Assembly: GCA_035610365.1 (NCBI GenBank)
Contig: CM069432.1
Coordinates: 5,828,001-5,892,000, forward strand
DNA length: 64,000 bases
Reading direction: 5' to 3'
Source: Aquatica leii
Lineage: Eukaryota > Arthropoda > Insecta > Coleoptera > Lampyridae
In this document: piece by piece, positions 1-11,639 of the stretch
Position numbering within the stretch: the first letter of the stretch is position 1
Layout: the number at the start of each line of letters is the position of its first letter
Notes under the pieces: generated by a model
Told to the model about the DNA's origin: nothing
The model's database searches: none
Seen by the model: only the letters and a program-made list of their open reading frames with translations
Position numbers and translations under genes: made by a program

Positions 1-359
1 TAAATAAAATACAAGTAATAACGGGCATCTAATCACGAACTTAATTCTGTGTTATGCGTGATGTAAAGTGTATACAACAAATTTTCTTAGTCTTGGATAA
101 AAAGAAGAGTAATTTTTTGTATTGTTACGCATATAGCGTACTTTCGCTACGTAAATATATTTGAATGATATTACGAACGCAGTTTTACTTTTTATTGTTA
201 CTTACTATTTTACTTGTTTGTTACAATTTAAATGTTGCTTTGAAAAATTTTTGGGGTAGTATATTGTGATTTGATTTAAAATGTTACTAGAATAAAAATA
301 AATGTTAAAATTGAAGTAAGTAACATTATAAATCCTCAAATTTTCACGCATAAATTAAA
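1..359. other. AT-rich DNA, nothing recognised
   Basis: No open frame of useful length, no tandem repeat and no recognisable transposon end is visible in this stretch. Confidence 0.5.
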
Positions 360-590
360 ATGCTAGAATAACTTTTATCAACTAACATTTTAAATGATAG
401 AATTAAAATGTTAGTTGATAATTTTAATTGGTCGCTTCAATCGGTGGCGTCATTTAGAACTACCATGTACATGTATTTCCTTATACTGAAATAGTTTCAA
501 AAGCTACTACCGATCATAGCGACGAGTTAAAATAATCATTTTATTTCTATCATTTAAAATGTAAGTTGTCAAAAATTAGTCTATTCACGG
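360..590. repeat. Foldback (MITE-like) element
   Basis: Positions 379-410 and 537-568 are inverted copies of each other, about 30 of 32 bases, with weaker pairing extending outward. A nested pair lies inside (GGTCGCTTCAATCGGT near 430 and ACCGATCATAGCGAC near 509). The left arm is itself a perfect hairpin: an 18-base stem at 375-392/404-421 with an 11-base loop. It has no coding capacity. The stem motif TATCAACTAACATTTTA differs by one base from a motif repeated at 8.58-8.76 kb, which suggests one family. The outer ends are approximate. Confidence 0.55.
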
Positions 591-1415
591 AATTAAATTG
601 CTTAAATAATCTAAAGAATAACGAAAACAGACAAATTATTTGTATTCATAATGGTGAACGAAGTGTCGAGAGATCGAAAAGAAATATTTTTATATTTGTT
701 TCTGCACCGGAACGGTGATAATTTAGAATTGTGAGATAAATTATTTGTAAGGTTAGCAGATTTAATTTGTATTACATGTAACCGCTAACAAAAATTTTAT
801 TCCGAATCTGCAACTTTAAATTTGTTAGTTTGTCTAAGGAAGTTCATCGCAACCAAACTCGTATCATTGCAGTCCGCGCAGCTTAAAAATTATAAGATGC
901 TTATAAAAATCATACTCTTATTACTTTATTTTTTGCATTTATTGTTATAAAATTGTCTACTTTATAATAATTCTTAATCGCTATAACCTACAAAATTAAA
1001 CCTTTTAAGTTTTGTTAACAAACCAATAGGCGGTGTAAAATTAACTAATGAGTTACTTTGAAGTTTCTCGTTACTTAGCTCAAAGTAATTCTGCAAGTGG
1101 TTCGCAGATCTCGGTGTGCTAATCATAAAGTAATTTAATTAAGCGCCAAAACGGTTGAAAGTTTGTAATCGAAGACACCGCTTAAATCTATCTAACACTT
1201 ACAAACAAATTACAAAACACAGGTTATAACAATAAATATAATTATTTTATCAAAAAAAGGGAAATGCGATGTAGAACTACATTTATAATAACAATTAAAA
1301 GTCGATAAATATCACAATAATCCCTGTAGGGTAAGCAACACATCATACATAAAATCATCCTAATACAGTATGGCAGTATAAGTTTATAGATAATCGAAAA
1401 ACTAAACTTTTATTA
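591..1415. other. AT-rich DNA, nothing recognised
   Basis: Intergenic or intronic AT-rich sequence up to the TA target site of the mariner-like element. A 27-codon open stretch at about 650 is too short to support a gene. Confidence 0.5.
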
Positions 1416-1417
1416 TA

Positions 1418-1937
1418 CAGGGTGTCTCTAAAAGGTCTGTACAAAATCCTACCACATATTCCTGAGGTCGAAATAAGCCGATTTAAGCAAACTTACCTTA
1501 TTCCAAAATTGCTTTGTTTCCTAGATACAGGGTGGTAAAGTTTAAAAATAAAAATCGTTTATTTTTAAATGTATGAACATTTTTCAACGAATTACTTCAA
1601 AAATTTATGTCCGGAGGTTTTTTGGGATGCGAAATCTGAATTTGAATACCATTTTACTGTGGCCTGTAGAGGGCGCTCTACAATGCATTTCTTATAGCTT
1701 GAAATGGCTATAATTCTTTTCTCAGTATAGTTTTTAATTTTTTTTTGAAATAATAATAATTTTATGAACATTTTTAAGCAAAAAGGTTCTCTTGTGAAAA
1801 TCTGCTAAAGTAAGCCGCTTTCAAGATATTCAGTTTTTAATGTTGGATGCCGTGCCGGAATATTCAAATTATTCTGAATAAAAAAAAGGTATCTTTGAGA
1901 ATGAAATTTGGTTAGTGAATTAGTAGTGCTCAGTTTT
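1418..1937 (+). repeat. Left terminal inverted repeat of mariner-like element
   Basis: Pairs with 3410-3929 over its whole length with very few mismatches (one at about position 1435, G against A on the complement). The transposase reading frame lies wholly inside the two repeats. Confidence 0.9.
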
Positions 1938-2115
1938 TGGAGTATGGGTAAGTGTTACAAAAAAAATAATTTATTACCTCTTTTGTGAACAGCTTTAGAA
2001 CTTTATTTGCGGACAGAACAATTTTATTTACAAAAATGTACTAGGTAAGATTTTAAGAAAAAATTTTTGAAAATTCAATGGTGAACAATTTATCTAATAA
2101 AAATACTACATAAAT

Positions 2116-3217
2116 TTAATTATCATAAACTTTTAGTAACTGTTCAAAATGACCTCCGTCAACATAAGTACAGAGATTAATACGACGTAAAAAGTTCAAA
2201 TTTACTCTTCTTAGCATTTCCGCGTCATTATTTAATACGTCGACTGCATCCTGAATTCTTCTCCACAGTTCCACTTCATTATTAATAGGCCTTGAATAAA
2301 CCATGGTTTTTACAGATCCCCATAAAAAATAATCCATTGGAGTCATATCCGGTGAACGTGGTGGCCATTTTACAGGAGCATCATTTTCTCTACCAATCCA
2401 TCTATTTGGATATGCTTGATGCAAATAATTGCGAACATTTAATGTAAAATGTGGTGGAGCACCGTCGTGCACATAACCACATAACTTGTCGAAGTTGTAG
2501 TGGTAAATTGTCTAATAAATCTGGCAGCGTATTTTGTAAATGTTCTAGGTAATCCACACCATTTAGTCGTGGCGGTAAAATAACAGGGCCGATAATAAAA
2601 TTGTCAATGATTCCTGCCCACACATTAATTCGAAACTCATGTTGATGATGAGTTACTTTTATGGCATGTGGACTTTCTTCAGCATAAACATGTTCATTAT
2701 GTAAATTGGTTACACCACTTCTTGTAAAACATGCTTCGTCTGTAAATAAAATTTGTTTAGCAAAATTCACATTCTGATGTCGGTGTTCGGTAATGAAGCG
2801 ACAAAAACCCAATCGTTGATCGAAATCCGCAGGTAAAAGGTCTTGTACCTTTTGGATATGGTATGGATGAAGCAGTTGTTCTTTCAGTGTCCTATAAACT
2901 ACATCCTTGGATACTCCTACCTCTAAACCTATGCGTCTGGTGCTTAATTTTGGATTCTCAGCAATTCTTTCCAAAATTTCTTCTTCAACTTCAGGAGTCC
3001 TAATCGTACGTTGCCGTCCATAATTAGCAGTTACAGGGATAAAACTACCGGTTTCGCGAAGGCGTCTCTCAATCGCAGCAAATGTTTGATGGTTTGGTAT
3101 GCGCCGATTTGGAAATTGCTCTCTGTATACCCTAACACTTTCGCGGCCATTTCCTGAACAATACCCAAAAACTAACAGCATATCCGTCATTTCTGCAGAG
3201 GTAAACATTTCAGCCAT
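2116..3217 (-). pseudogene. Mariner-like transposase, DUF4817 type, one frameshift
   Basis: The transposase would bind the terminal repeats and catalyse cut-and-paste at TA sites in the nucleus. Translation starts at the ATG at 3217-3215 (MAEMFTSAEM), since the longer frame upstream begins without ATG. Order: an N-terminal helix-turn-helix of the DUF4817 kind (to about residue 60), a second HTH (about residues 80-125), then the DDE catalytic core. The first catalytic Asp is in FTDEACFTRSG. The second (HDGAPPH) and third (WPPRSPDMTP) lie in a different frame, read 2472-2116, because of a one-base shift near 2470-2475. There are 38 residues between the second and third Asp, unlike the 34 of classical mariner. 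Apart from that shift the frame is open, so the inactivation is recent or an assembly error. Confidence 0.88.
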
Positions 3218-3409
3218 TTTGACAGACAACTCGAATAAATTCAAACAATTTAAAGTTATTAATGCCTAGCAACTCTCAAACACTTCACACAAATTCTCAC
3301 ATTGTTTTCTATTGGTGGGTATTGTAGTGGTTTCTGGCAAGCTTATCCAATAACAGTTAATATGCTAATAGCAAAAATTCTTGGAATACAAAAAATGCTT
3401 AAATAAGTT

Positions 3410-3929
3410 AAAACTGAGCACTACTAATTCACTAACCAAATTTCATTCTCAAAGATACCTTTTTTTTATTCAGAATAATTTGAATATTCCGGCACGGCAT
3501 CCAACATTAAAAACTGAATATCTTGAAAGCGGCTTACTTTAGCAGATTTTCACAAGAGAACCTTTTTGCTTAAAAATGTTCATAAAATTATTATTATTTC
3601 AAAAAAAAATTAAAAACTATACTGAGAAAAGAATTATAGCTATTTCAAGCTATAAGAAATGCATTGTAGAGCGCCCTCTACAGGCCACAGTAAAATGGTA
3701 TTCAAATTCAGATTTCGCATCCCAAAAAACCTCCGGACATAAATTTTTGAAGTAATTCGTTGAAAAATGTTCATACATTTAAAAATAAACGATTTTTATT
3801 TTTAAACTTTACCACCCTGTATCTAGGAAACAAAGCAATTTTGGAATAAAGTAAGTTTGCTTAAATCGGCTTATTTCGACCTCAGGAATATGTGGTAGGA
3901 TTTTGTACAGACTTTTTAGAGACACCCTG
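3410..3929 (-). repeat. Right terminal inverted repeat of mariner-like element
   Basis: Inverted complement of 1418-1937. It contains the presumed upstream region of the transposase, whose ATG lies about 190 bp inside this arm. Confidence 0.9.
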
Positions 3930-3931
3930 TA

Positions 3932-4440
3932 TATGAAGCTTAGAATAAATTCAATCGCATTAAGTCACAAAAATAGAAATCAATTCTTACCCCGGAAAGA
4001 CCTTCACATATGAAGCGAACCTACTGCACCGATTTATAACATGGATGAATGCAAATACTTTTAAATGAAAACCTCACCGGGCGCGCACGTTAGATGACCA
4101 TGTACAACCCGTCTTGAATTCAATTATTATTAACAAATCAAAAATTTGCACTCTTATTGAAAAATTAGTATTATATCCGTCAAAACACAAAACCAAATAT
4201 TCATATTTAATCAAATTATTAGACGATTTCCTTTCACACTTAAATGAAAGCCTGAAGTGATCTTAGTTTTTAGACTCACCTCATTACTTAGATAGTAGAG
4301 AAACATGTGAACAAGTGAGCTTTAAGTGAAATAAAATACATGGGCCAGATATGACACTTGACAGTCTTCTCACAGTTACTCCAGAGATAACCTCCAACAA
4401 TAGTGTGTTTTTTTTGGTTTTTGTATTTAATTTTTGTTTT
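3932..4440. promoter_or_regulatory. Possible host promoter / alternative first-exon zone
   Basis: This stretch is less AT-rich than its surroundings and includes a GGGCGCGCAC core near 4080. On the minus strand it carries three good splice donors in a row: GAG|GTGAGT near 4277, CCG|GTGAGG near 4075 and CGG|GGTAAG near 3995. A plus-strand exon-like start follows at 4450. That arrangement would fit a bidirectional promoter with several minus-strand leader exons, the mariner-like element then sitting in an intron. This is inference from splice-like motifs only. Confidence 0.25.
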
Positions 4441-4449
4441 TAACCCGAA

Positions 4450-4485
4450 ATGGCGTTTGCGGCGGTTTCAAAAGTTAATATCAAG
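4450..4485 (+). CDS. Candidate first coding exon of a host gene
   Basis: An ATG in good context (CGAAATGG) opens 12 codons, MAFAAVSKVNIK, ending exactly at a splice donor (AAG|GTAATT) in phase 0. The codons are GC-richer than the surrounding DNA (GCG repeated three times), which is unusual in a roughly 70-75% AT region. I could not follow the frame into a recognisable second exon within the window. The protein is not identified. It could be chance: a 36-base exon is weak evidence. Confidence 0.3.
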
Positions 4486-5589
4486 GTAATTTATAATCCT
4501 ATCTATTCTAATGTCTATTCTTTATCAAACATTCAAATTTTGGCAGCTCTTCTAATTCAGATGAATCTAAAATTCTTTTTTCTCTGAATCATAAATCATA
4601 AGATCTGCTGTTACTGTGTTGGTTAAAAATGGAGGTGATGTTTTGACGTTGTAGAAATTTGGGGGTTGGAAATCGTCCGCGGTGGAGGAGCAAAATCCAT
4701 TAGTAAGAAAATTAATATTTTCAAACAACTTTTTAATTCAACCGAGAGTGCTTCAACTTTATTTTCAACATTACAAAATTATAATAAGCCCAAATGAAGA
4801 AATTAAGTAATTTATTATTTCAGGAAATACCAGTTGCCTTTTTCATTTCAGTTATTGTTCTTATACTAAATAGCCTTTTTGTAATTGACATGAATAAAAA
4901 TTGATTAAGAAGATACTCACAATTATATTAAAAAAATATGTTAAAACTGAAAAAATATCTGCCAAAACCGATAACTAAGAAAATATCCGCCAAGGCCGAT
5001 ATAGGTATCATATCAATGAAGGATAGAGTACTGATAAACCCTAAATATATGTATGACATGATACAAAATATTTTTTTTATGTTTAAGTAGTTAATATGTT
5101 ATACAAGGTTTATCTGATAAATATGTCAAATATCTCCAAGTATTGAATAATATTGTTCTTCAATACTTATGGTGACTTATAGCAATTTTAATGGACAATT
5201 GAAATTAGTAGAATGAGATCATTTTGTAACTGGTTTCGACATAAATAGTTTTCGAAAAGAAGCAAAAAAAGACGCAGTAAAAACAGCTACCATATCTACG
5301 TTTAATCAAAAAACCTTAACTTGTTCATATAAGAAACAAAGTGCACATAGGTGAGCCTGTATACATATATAAATAAATAATATCAATTTTTCTGATAAAT
5401 AATTAAGTTTTTTCACTTGGTTTGGCCGTTATCACCTACGTGATATCTGATGCGCACGATAAAACGCGTTTGCTACGAGTACGTCGTCGAATTAAAAATA
5501 TACTTTTGTTGAAAAAGAAAGTTGGTCAAATATATTTGGTTTGTGTACATTTAATTAGTACCTTTAGTGTAAAAACTTTAGGTTACTTA
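4486..5589. other. Non-coding AT-rich DNA
   Basis: No convincing coding frame. A 61-codon open stretch at 5422-5607 has no recognisable motif and runs into the satellite, so I do not call it. If the 4450 exon is real, this would be its first intron. Confidence 0.4.
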
Positions 5590-8085
5590 CATTTCCTTAC
5601 TGAATAATTTTATGATAACTTTGTGCTTTTATTGCTGGTAATTAAAAATTTTGAGCCAGAGTATTTATAAGGTTATTAACAAAAACAAATAGGTATGACC
5701 AACTTCACGCTGCCATATCCAGATAATCAAACTTAAATTTTCTTACTAAATAATTTTGTGCTATTTATTGCTGATAATTAAAAATATTGTACTAGAATAT
5801 TTATAAAGTTATTAACAAAAACAAATGGATATGGCCAACTTCACGTTGCCATACCCAGATAATTAAACTTACATTTTCTTACCGAATAATTTTGTACTAA
5901 CTTTTTGCTTTTATTGCTGATAATTAAAAATATTGTGCTAGAATATTTATAAGGTTCTTAACAAAAACAAATAGGTATGACCAACTTCACGCTGCCTTAT
6001 CCAGATAATTAAATTTAAATTTTCTTACTGAATAATTTTGTGCTATTTACTGCTGATAATTAAAAATATTGTACTAGAATATTTATAAAGTTATTAACAA
6101 AAACAAATGGATATGGCCAACTTCACGTTGCCATACCCAGATAATTAAACTTACATTTTCTTACCGAATAATTTTGTACTAACTTTTTGCTTTTATTGTT
6201 GATAATTAAAAATATTGTGCTAGAATATTTATAAGGTTCTTAACAAAAACAAATAGGTATGACCAACTTCACGTTGCCTTATCCAGATAATTAAACTTAA
6301 ATTTTCTTACTGAATAATTTTGTGCTATTTACTGCTGATAATTAAAAATATTGTACTAGAATATTTATAAAGTTATTAACAAAAACAAATGGATATGGCC
6401 AACTTCACGTTGCTATACGCAGATAATTAAACTTAAATTTTCTTACCGAATAATTTTGTACTAACTTTTTGCTTTTATTGTTGATAATTAAAAATATTGT
6501 GCTAGAATATTTATAAGGTTCTTAACAAAAACAAATAGGTATGACCAACTTCACGTTGCCTTATCCAGATAATTAAACTTAAATTTTCTTACTGAATAAT
6601 TTTGTGCTATTTACTGCTGATAATTAAAAATATTGTACTAGAATATTTATAAAGTTATTAACAAAAACAAATGGATATGGCCAACTTCACGTTGCCATAC
6701 CCAGATAATTAAACTTACATTTTCTTACCGAATAATTTAGTACTAACTTTTTGCTTTTATTGCTGATAATTAAAAATATTGTGCTAGAAAATTTATAAGG
6801 TTCTTAACAAAAACAAATAGGTATGACCAATTTCACGCTGCCATACCCAGATAATCAAACTTAAATTTTCTTACTGAATAATTTTGTGCTATTTACTGCT
6901 GATAATTAAAAATATTGTACTAGAATATTTATAAAGTTATTAACAAATACAAATGGATATGGCCAACTTCACGTTGCCATACCCAGATAATTAAACTTAC
7001 ATTTCCTTACTGAATAATTTTGTGCTAACTTTGTGCTTTTATTGCTGATAATTAAAAATGTTGTGCTAGAATATTTATAAGGTTATTAACAAAAACAAAT
7101 AGGTATGACCAACTTCACGCTGCCATACCCAGATAATCAAACTTAAATTTTCTTACTGAATAATTTTGTGCTATTTACTGCTGATAATTAAAAATATTGT
7201 ACTAGAATATTTATAAAGTTATTAACAAATACAAATGGATATGGCCAACTTCACGTTGCCATACCCAGATAATTAAACTTACATTTCCTTACTGAATAAT
7301 TTTGTGCTAACTTTGTGCTTTTATTGCTGATAATTAAAAATGTTGTGCTAGAATATTTATAAGGTTATTAACAAAAACAAATAGGTATGACCAACTTCAC
7401 GCTGCCATACCCAGATAATCAAACTTAAATTTTCTTACTGAATAATTTTGTGCTATTTACTGCTGATAATTAAAAATATTGTACTAGAATATTTATAAAG
7501 TTATTAACAAAAACAAATGGATATGGCCAACTTCACGTTGTCATACCAGATAATTAAACTTACATTTCCTTACTGAATAATTTTGTGCTCACTTTGTGCT
7601 TTTGTTGCTGATTATTAAAAATATTGTGCTAGAATATTTATAAGGTTATTTACAAAAACAAATAGGTATGACCAACTTCACGCCGCCATACCCAGATAAT
7701 CAAACTAAAATTTTCTTACTGAATAATTTTGTGCTATTTACTGCTGATAATTAAAAATATTGTACTAGAATATTTATAAAGTTATTAACAAAAACAAATG
7801 GATATGGTCAACTTCACGTTGTCATACCCAGATAATTAAACACACATTTCCTTACTGAATAATTTTGTGCTAACTTTGTGCTTTTATTGCTGATAATTAA
7901 AAATATTGTGCTAGAATATTTATAAGGTTATTAACAAAAACAAATAGGTATGACCAACTTCACGCGGCCATACCCAGATAATCAAACTTAAATTTTCTTA
8001 CTGAATAATTTTGTGCTATTTACTGCTGATAATTAAAAATATTGTGCTAGTATATTTATAAAGTTATTAACAAAAACAAATGCAC
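5590..8085 (+). repeat. Satellite array of 282-bp dimers
   Basis: About nine copies of a 282-bp unit in perfect register. Each unit is two related halves of 136 and 146 bp that alternate strictly. One half reads AAGTTATTAACAAAAACAAA then TGGATATGGCC. The other reads AAGGTT(A/C)TTAACAAAAACAAA then TAGGTATGACC. AACTTCACG anchors at 5701, 5837, 5983, 6119 and 6265 show the period directly. The halves differ consistently from one another while dimers are nearly identical, so the dimer is the current amplification unit. No coding potential. Confidence 0.92.
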
Positions 8086-8510
8086 ATGGTCACATTTATT
8101 TTCAACGTATATTTTTATTCACGTAACATTTTAAATTAACTAACAGTTAAAAACATCAGGTTTTTAAACCAACATTTTAAATGTGGTAAAAATGTTTTAC
8201 TATTAATCACTAAATTTGTTTTGCTACAATTTTAAATAAACTTCAGTTTTTATTAAGATTATTTTCATGTTTGTCTATTTATTTTAATACATTAAAACTG
8301 TTTGTTAAACAAATCTAACACATTTAAATTGTTAGCTAAAAATGTATTTACTAATGCAATATATTTTGCTCAAAATTTTCTAACAGTCATATTAAATATT
8401 TTAATTTAAACTGAGGACTAAAGTACAAGAACAAACATTTGAATTCATGTAACACATTTTATTTAATAAATAAATAAATAATAATCATTTAAATTAGGGA
8501 ATTAAAATGT
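8086..8510. other. AT-rich DNA beside the satellite
   Basis: Very AT-rich sequence with scattered ACATTTTAAAT-like words resembling the palindromic repeats that follow. No gene or clear period. Confidence 0.4.
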
Positions 8511-8790
8511 GTGTCGAATTAAAATGTTACATGAATTAAAATGTTTGTTATAAATTTTATTCTTGATTTAAAATTAAAGAATTAAAATTATCAACAAACA
8601 TTTTAATCCAAAATTAATATGTTTGTTGGTAAAATTAATTCTTGATTTAAATTGAAGAATTAAAATTATCAACAAACATTTTAATTCGAAATTAATGTTT
8701 GTTGGTAAAATTAATTCTTGATTTAAAATTGAAGAATTAAAATTATCAACAAACATTTTAATTCATGTATCATTTTAATTCGACATGCAT
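8510..8790. repeat. Short tandem array of palindromic ~77-bp units
   Basis: ATTAAAATTATCAACAAACA begins at 8581, 8659 and 8736, giving three units of 77-78 bp. Each unit holds inverted words (CAACAAACATTTTAAT against ATTAA..TGTTTGTTG), so every copy can fold on itself. The word TATCAACAAACATTTTA is nearly the stem of the foldback element at 376-392. Confidence 0.75.
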
Positions 8791-9311
8791 TTTAATTCTA
8801 CAATTTAAATGATTCTTGTTTTTGGTTTATTATATAAAAAGTGTTACATGAATTAAAATATTTGTTCATATACTTTTCTTCACTGTTTAAGTTAAAGTTT
8901 TTAATATGATTGATTAATTTTGAGGAAAATGTATTGTATCAGTAAATACGTTTTCACAAATAAACAAACATAAAAATGAACTTAATAAAAGTTTGTTTGA
9001 ATGCAACAGAATTAAAGTTAGTAATAAAAAGCAAAACGGCGTTTCATAATAATATTTATATCTCTCTTTAATTTAAATTTATTTAAACAAAGTTATACTC
9101 TTGTTTAAGCTGATTAAAAAATTTATATATCACAGCTATCAGTACAGGAATTCTTTAACATTCATTTAGAATTTCTTTTTTATTAAAAACTTAATAAGAT
9201 TTTGTTTACTTCCGCAAATAATCTAATCCGCGAATGTTTAGAATTACTGTATATTACAGCTTTATTATATTATATAATTTTATCTTTACATTTTATATAA
9301 TTAATTGAAGA
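8791..9311. other. AT-rich DNA, nothing recognised
   Basis: No repeat period, open frame or transposon end that I can support. Confidence 0.4.
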
Positions 9312-9941
9312 GTGCGTTACATTACAGCATTTCAATTAAAAAAATTTATTATAACTAATATTAGTTTGTTGCAAATAAAAATTTTGACATATATATTTTC
9401 CAATCTCTTTCACTATTTCTACATAGAAGTACGGTGGTTATTTAAAAGTGCATGTTTGGATCGTTTCTATTCGCTATTTGATTTAGTGTTGGAATTTTTT
9501 GGGAGTATAGACAAAGATTTGCAGCACAATTTAATTATCTCAAAAAATGACATCGTTTATATGACTGATTTAGTTGGCAGATTTTAGAAAACTTTTTTGA
9601 AACTACAAGATGACACATTAAATTTAATCAGAGCCATCTGCGTTTGTTGCAAAACTTTTACTGTACAAACAAAACTTGAAGATTTGTTTGCTGATTGTGA
9701 ACACTTAATGGCGCTTTATTCGGACCTTAACCAAAAATTTAAAAACATTCTTGACTTAGACGTTCCCGACTGGGTGTTAAATCCTTTTGCATGTAGTCAA
9801 ACTCAGATTACAAATACAGATGAATACATACTAATACAGGAGCAACATATTGAATTATTTAAAAATGAGAAGCTTAAACCTATGGTTAAACAATCTTTAG
9901 GTAACGATCATGTTGTATGTTATTTAATAAATAAGATATAA
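9312..9941 (+). pseudogene. hAT-family transposase remnant (ZBED/SCAND3-like)
   Basis: A C-terminal piece of a hAT transposase of the type also found in domesticated ZBED5/SCAND3-like proteins. The diagnostic stretch is EVRWLFKSACLDRFYSL at codons 39-55, matching the family signature E-V-R-W-L-S-x-G-x-V-L-x-R. Then follow a region around MTDLV, LQDDTLNLI, a KLEDLF segment, and VPDWVLNPF about 60 residues later. One in-frame TAG at 9585-9587 splits it into 91 and 114 codons in the same frame. The DNA-binding BED finger and the first half of the catalytic domain are missing. No terminal repeats are seen. Upstream residues are poorly conserved and no ATG is convincing. Confidence 0.75.
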
Positions 9942-10289
9942 ATATAATGTGTTGTAATTTGTATCAAAATTAGAGTTTTCGCTGTGTAAATTTTTTAATA
10001 AAAGATTGGTTAAGATGCCGTACTAGTTGTGGTTATTATAATTGTGATTAATAATTAAATTAAAACGTCATACGTTCTATAAAAACATTTGTTTAACTAC
10101 AGCTTATGCAACGAATTATACATTCGCGTATTAGTCATTTGGGTTGCCTTATATTTCCTAATTTAAAACAGCAAACATTTTACTTTTTCATTAATAAATA
10201 AAAATAAAAAAAACATTCTAAAATAATTTAGTTCAATCGCACTTAATTTTTTTTTATAATTGTAGCAGTCATAAATGAATAAACCACTA
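9942..10289. other. AT-rich DNA, nothing recognised
   Basis: No features beyond poly-A and poly-T runs. Confidence 0.4.
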
Positions 10290-10640
10290 CAGCTGCTGGC
10301 CATTGAGTTTGGAACACGTACAAATATTGAACTTTTTTAAGTTAAACACAAAACAAAAACATAACGTAACCAAACGAAATACTTGAATTTAATTTAGTGT
10401 TGCTGTCAGTTTTCAAGGAAACCAACGTAAAATTAAGTAAAATTAAAACTAACAGAAATCATATTTTCGATAGTGTTTGAATATTGTACCATATAAAGAA
10501 GAAGTTTTGTTGTAATAAAATCAATTTAATCAAAAATAAGAATGAACAAACGAAAGGATATCACCAATGAGAAAAAAATTATTATCCGAAATACTTAAAA
10601 AGATAAAAAAGAAAAATTAAAACAGAATTAAATTATTGTT
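10288..10640 (+). mobile_element. 5' end of a decayed Tc1-like transposon
   Basis: After a TA at 10288-10289 the sequence reads CAGCTGCTGGCCATTGAGTT then TGGAACACG, the style of end typical of insect Tc1-like elements (C-A-G-x-G-x-T-G-G-C-C-A then T-T-G-G-A-A-C-A-C). About 250 bp inside, an ATG at 10542 begins MNKRKDITNEKKIIIR, which resembles the N-terminal helix of Tc1 transposases, before stop codons accumulate. No right end or catalytic part is found nearby. Confidence 0.4.
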
Positions 10641-11639
10641 GTGGTACAGGGCAGATAATTCTCTAACAAGTATAAAAAAATGTTTAAAACGTGCAGTTAA
10701 ATTACGTATAAACTAACGTTTGTAAACTAAGTATTGTTGCATCGTTTAATAACAATAAAGTAAAACTAAAAAATTTTTACTAATTGACAATTTAGAAACG
10801 AATAGTTTCTAGCCTTACTTCTCATATTTAGATGAAACAAACGTTTAAAAAGTAAATCAAACATTTCAAACTGGTGTAAATAATTTTTGAAAATGATTTG
10901 CAAATATGAAAAATCAAATTATAATAAATATGTATATTAAATCACCTATATTTGACCTATAAAGTTAAGACCACGCAAAAAATATTTTTGATTGTTATCG
11001 TCCAAAATAAATATAAAATAACAAAATATCAATTAAATATGTAATCTAAAACGGTTTTGAAACAATATCTAGTTTAATTTAAAAAAAAAAAACCTAATAT
11101 TAGTTTTATAAACAATTATAGTTATTGCGTTACTTTACGTATGCTAAAAATACGTAAAAAATTTAATTACAAAATTTCAAGCAAATAATCACGTTTATAA
11201 CGGTTTTAGGGCTATTCTACAATCAAATTAAATTTTTTAAACAATGAAAATGCAAAAACGCTTTTAGTTAATAAGTAAAATAATCATAATTTTTATTGAA
11301 TGAATTGGAAATTTTAATTTTATTTAAACAAGACTGTGTTACATGTAACATATTTTGCAGGCTGTTATTTGAGAAATTTTTGTTGGTAAAGAGGTGTTAT
11401 TTGTGTTCACTAATATCATAAGTTAGTTAGTTTAAAGCCTGATTTACACAAACATCTTATTTTTGCATTATTATAGTCCTTTATAATCGATTATAATAAA
11501 TAAGTAACACCACATCTCTTTTAGATATTTTTGTGCGTAGAAAAATTAAACATTGACAGACAAATTTTAGGTGAGAAGTTTTGATACTAAACTAATGTTA
11601 AAAAGCTAACTTATTTATACCATCGGCGTTCAGGCTTTG
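10641..11639. other. AT-rich DNA, nothing recognised
   Basis: Long A/T-rich stretch with only short words repeated by chance. It ends where PLE homology starts. Confidence 0.4.

Larger units (their letters stand above)
1416..3931 (-). mobile_element. Mariner-like DNA transposon with 520-bp TIRs
   Basis: The element proper is 1418-3929 (2,512 bp). It begins CAGGGTGTCTC, ends with the inverted complement GAGACACCCTG, and is flanked by TA at 1416-1417 and 3930-3931, the target duplication of Tc1/mariner elements. The inverted repeats run 1418-1937 and 3410-3929 and are nearly identical, about 520 bp each, far longer than the usual mariner ends of about 30 bp. The single gene is read on the minus strand between them. 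Intact ends with a frameshifted transposase suggest a recently inactivated or non-autonomous copy. Confidence 0.92.

Noticed and set aside
5422-5607. 61-codon plus-strand gene before the satellite
   Set aside because: No conserved motif, GC-poor codons, and it ends inside the satellite.
5590-8085. CRISPR-like regular repeats
   Set aside because: Whole units repeat with no unique spacers; this is ordinary satellite structure in eukaryotic DNA.
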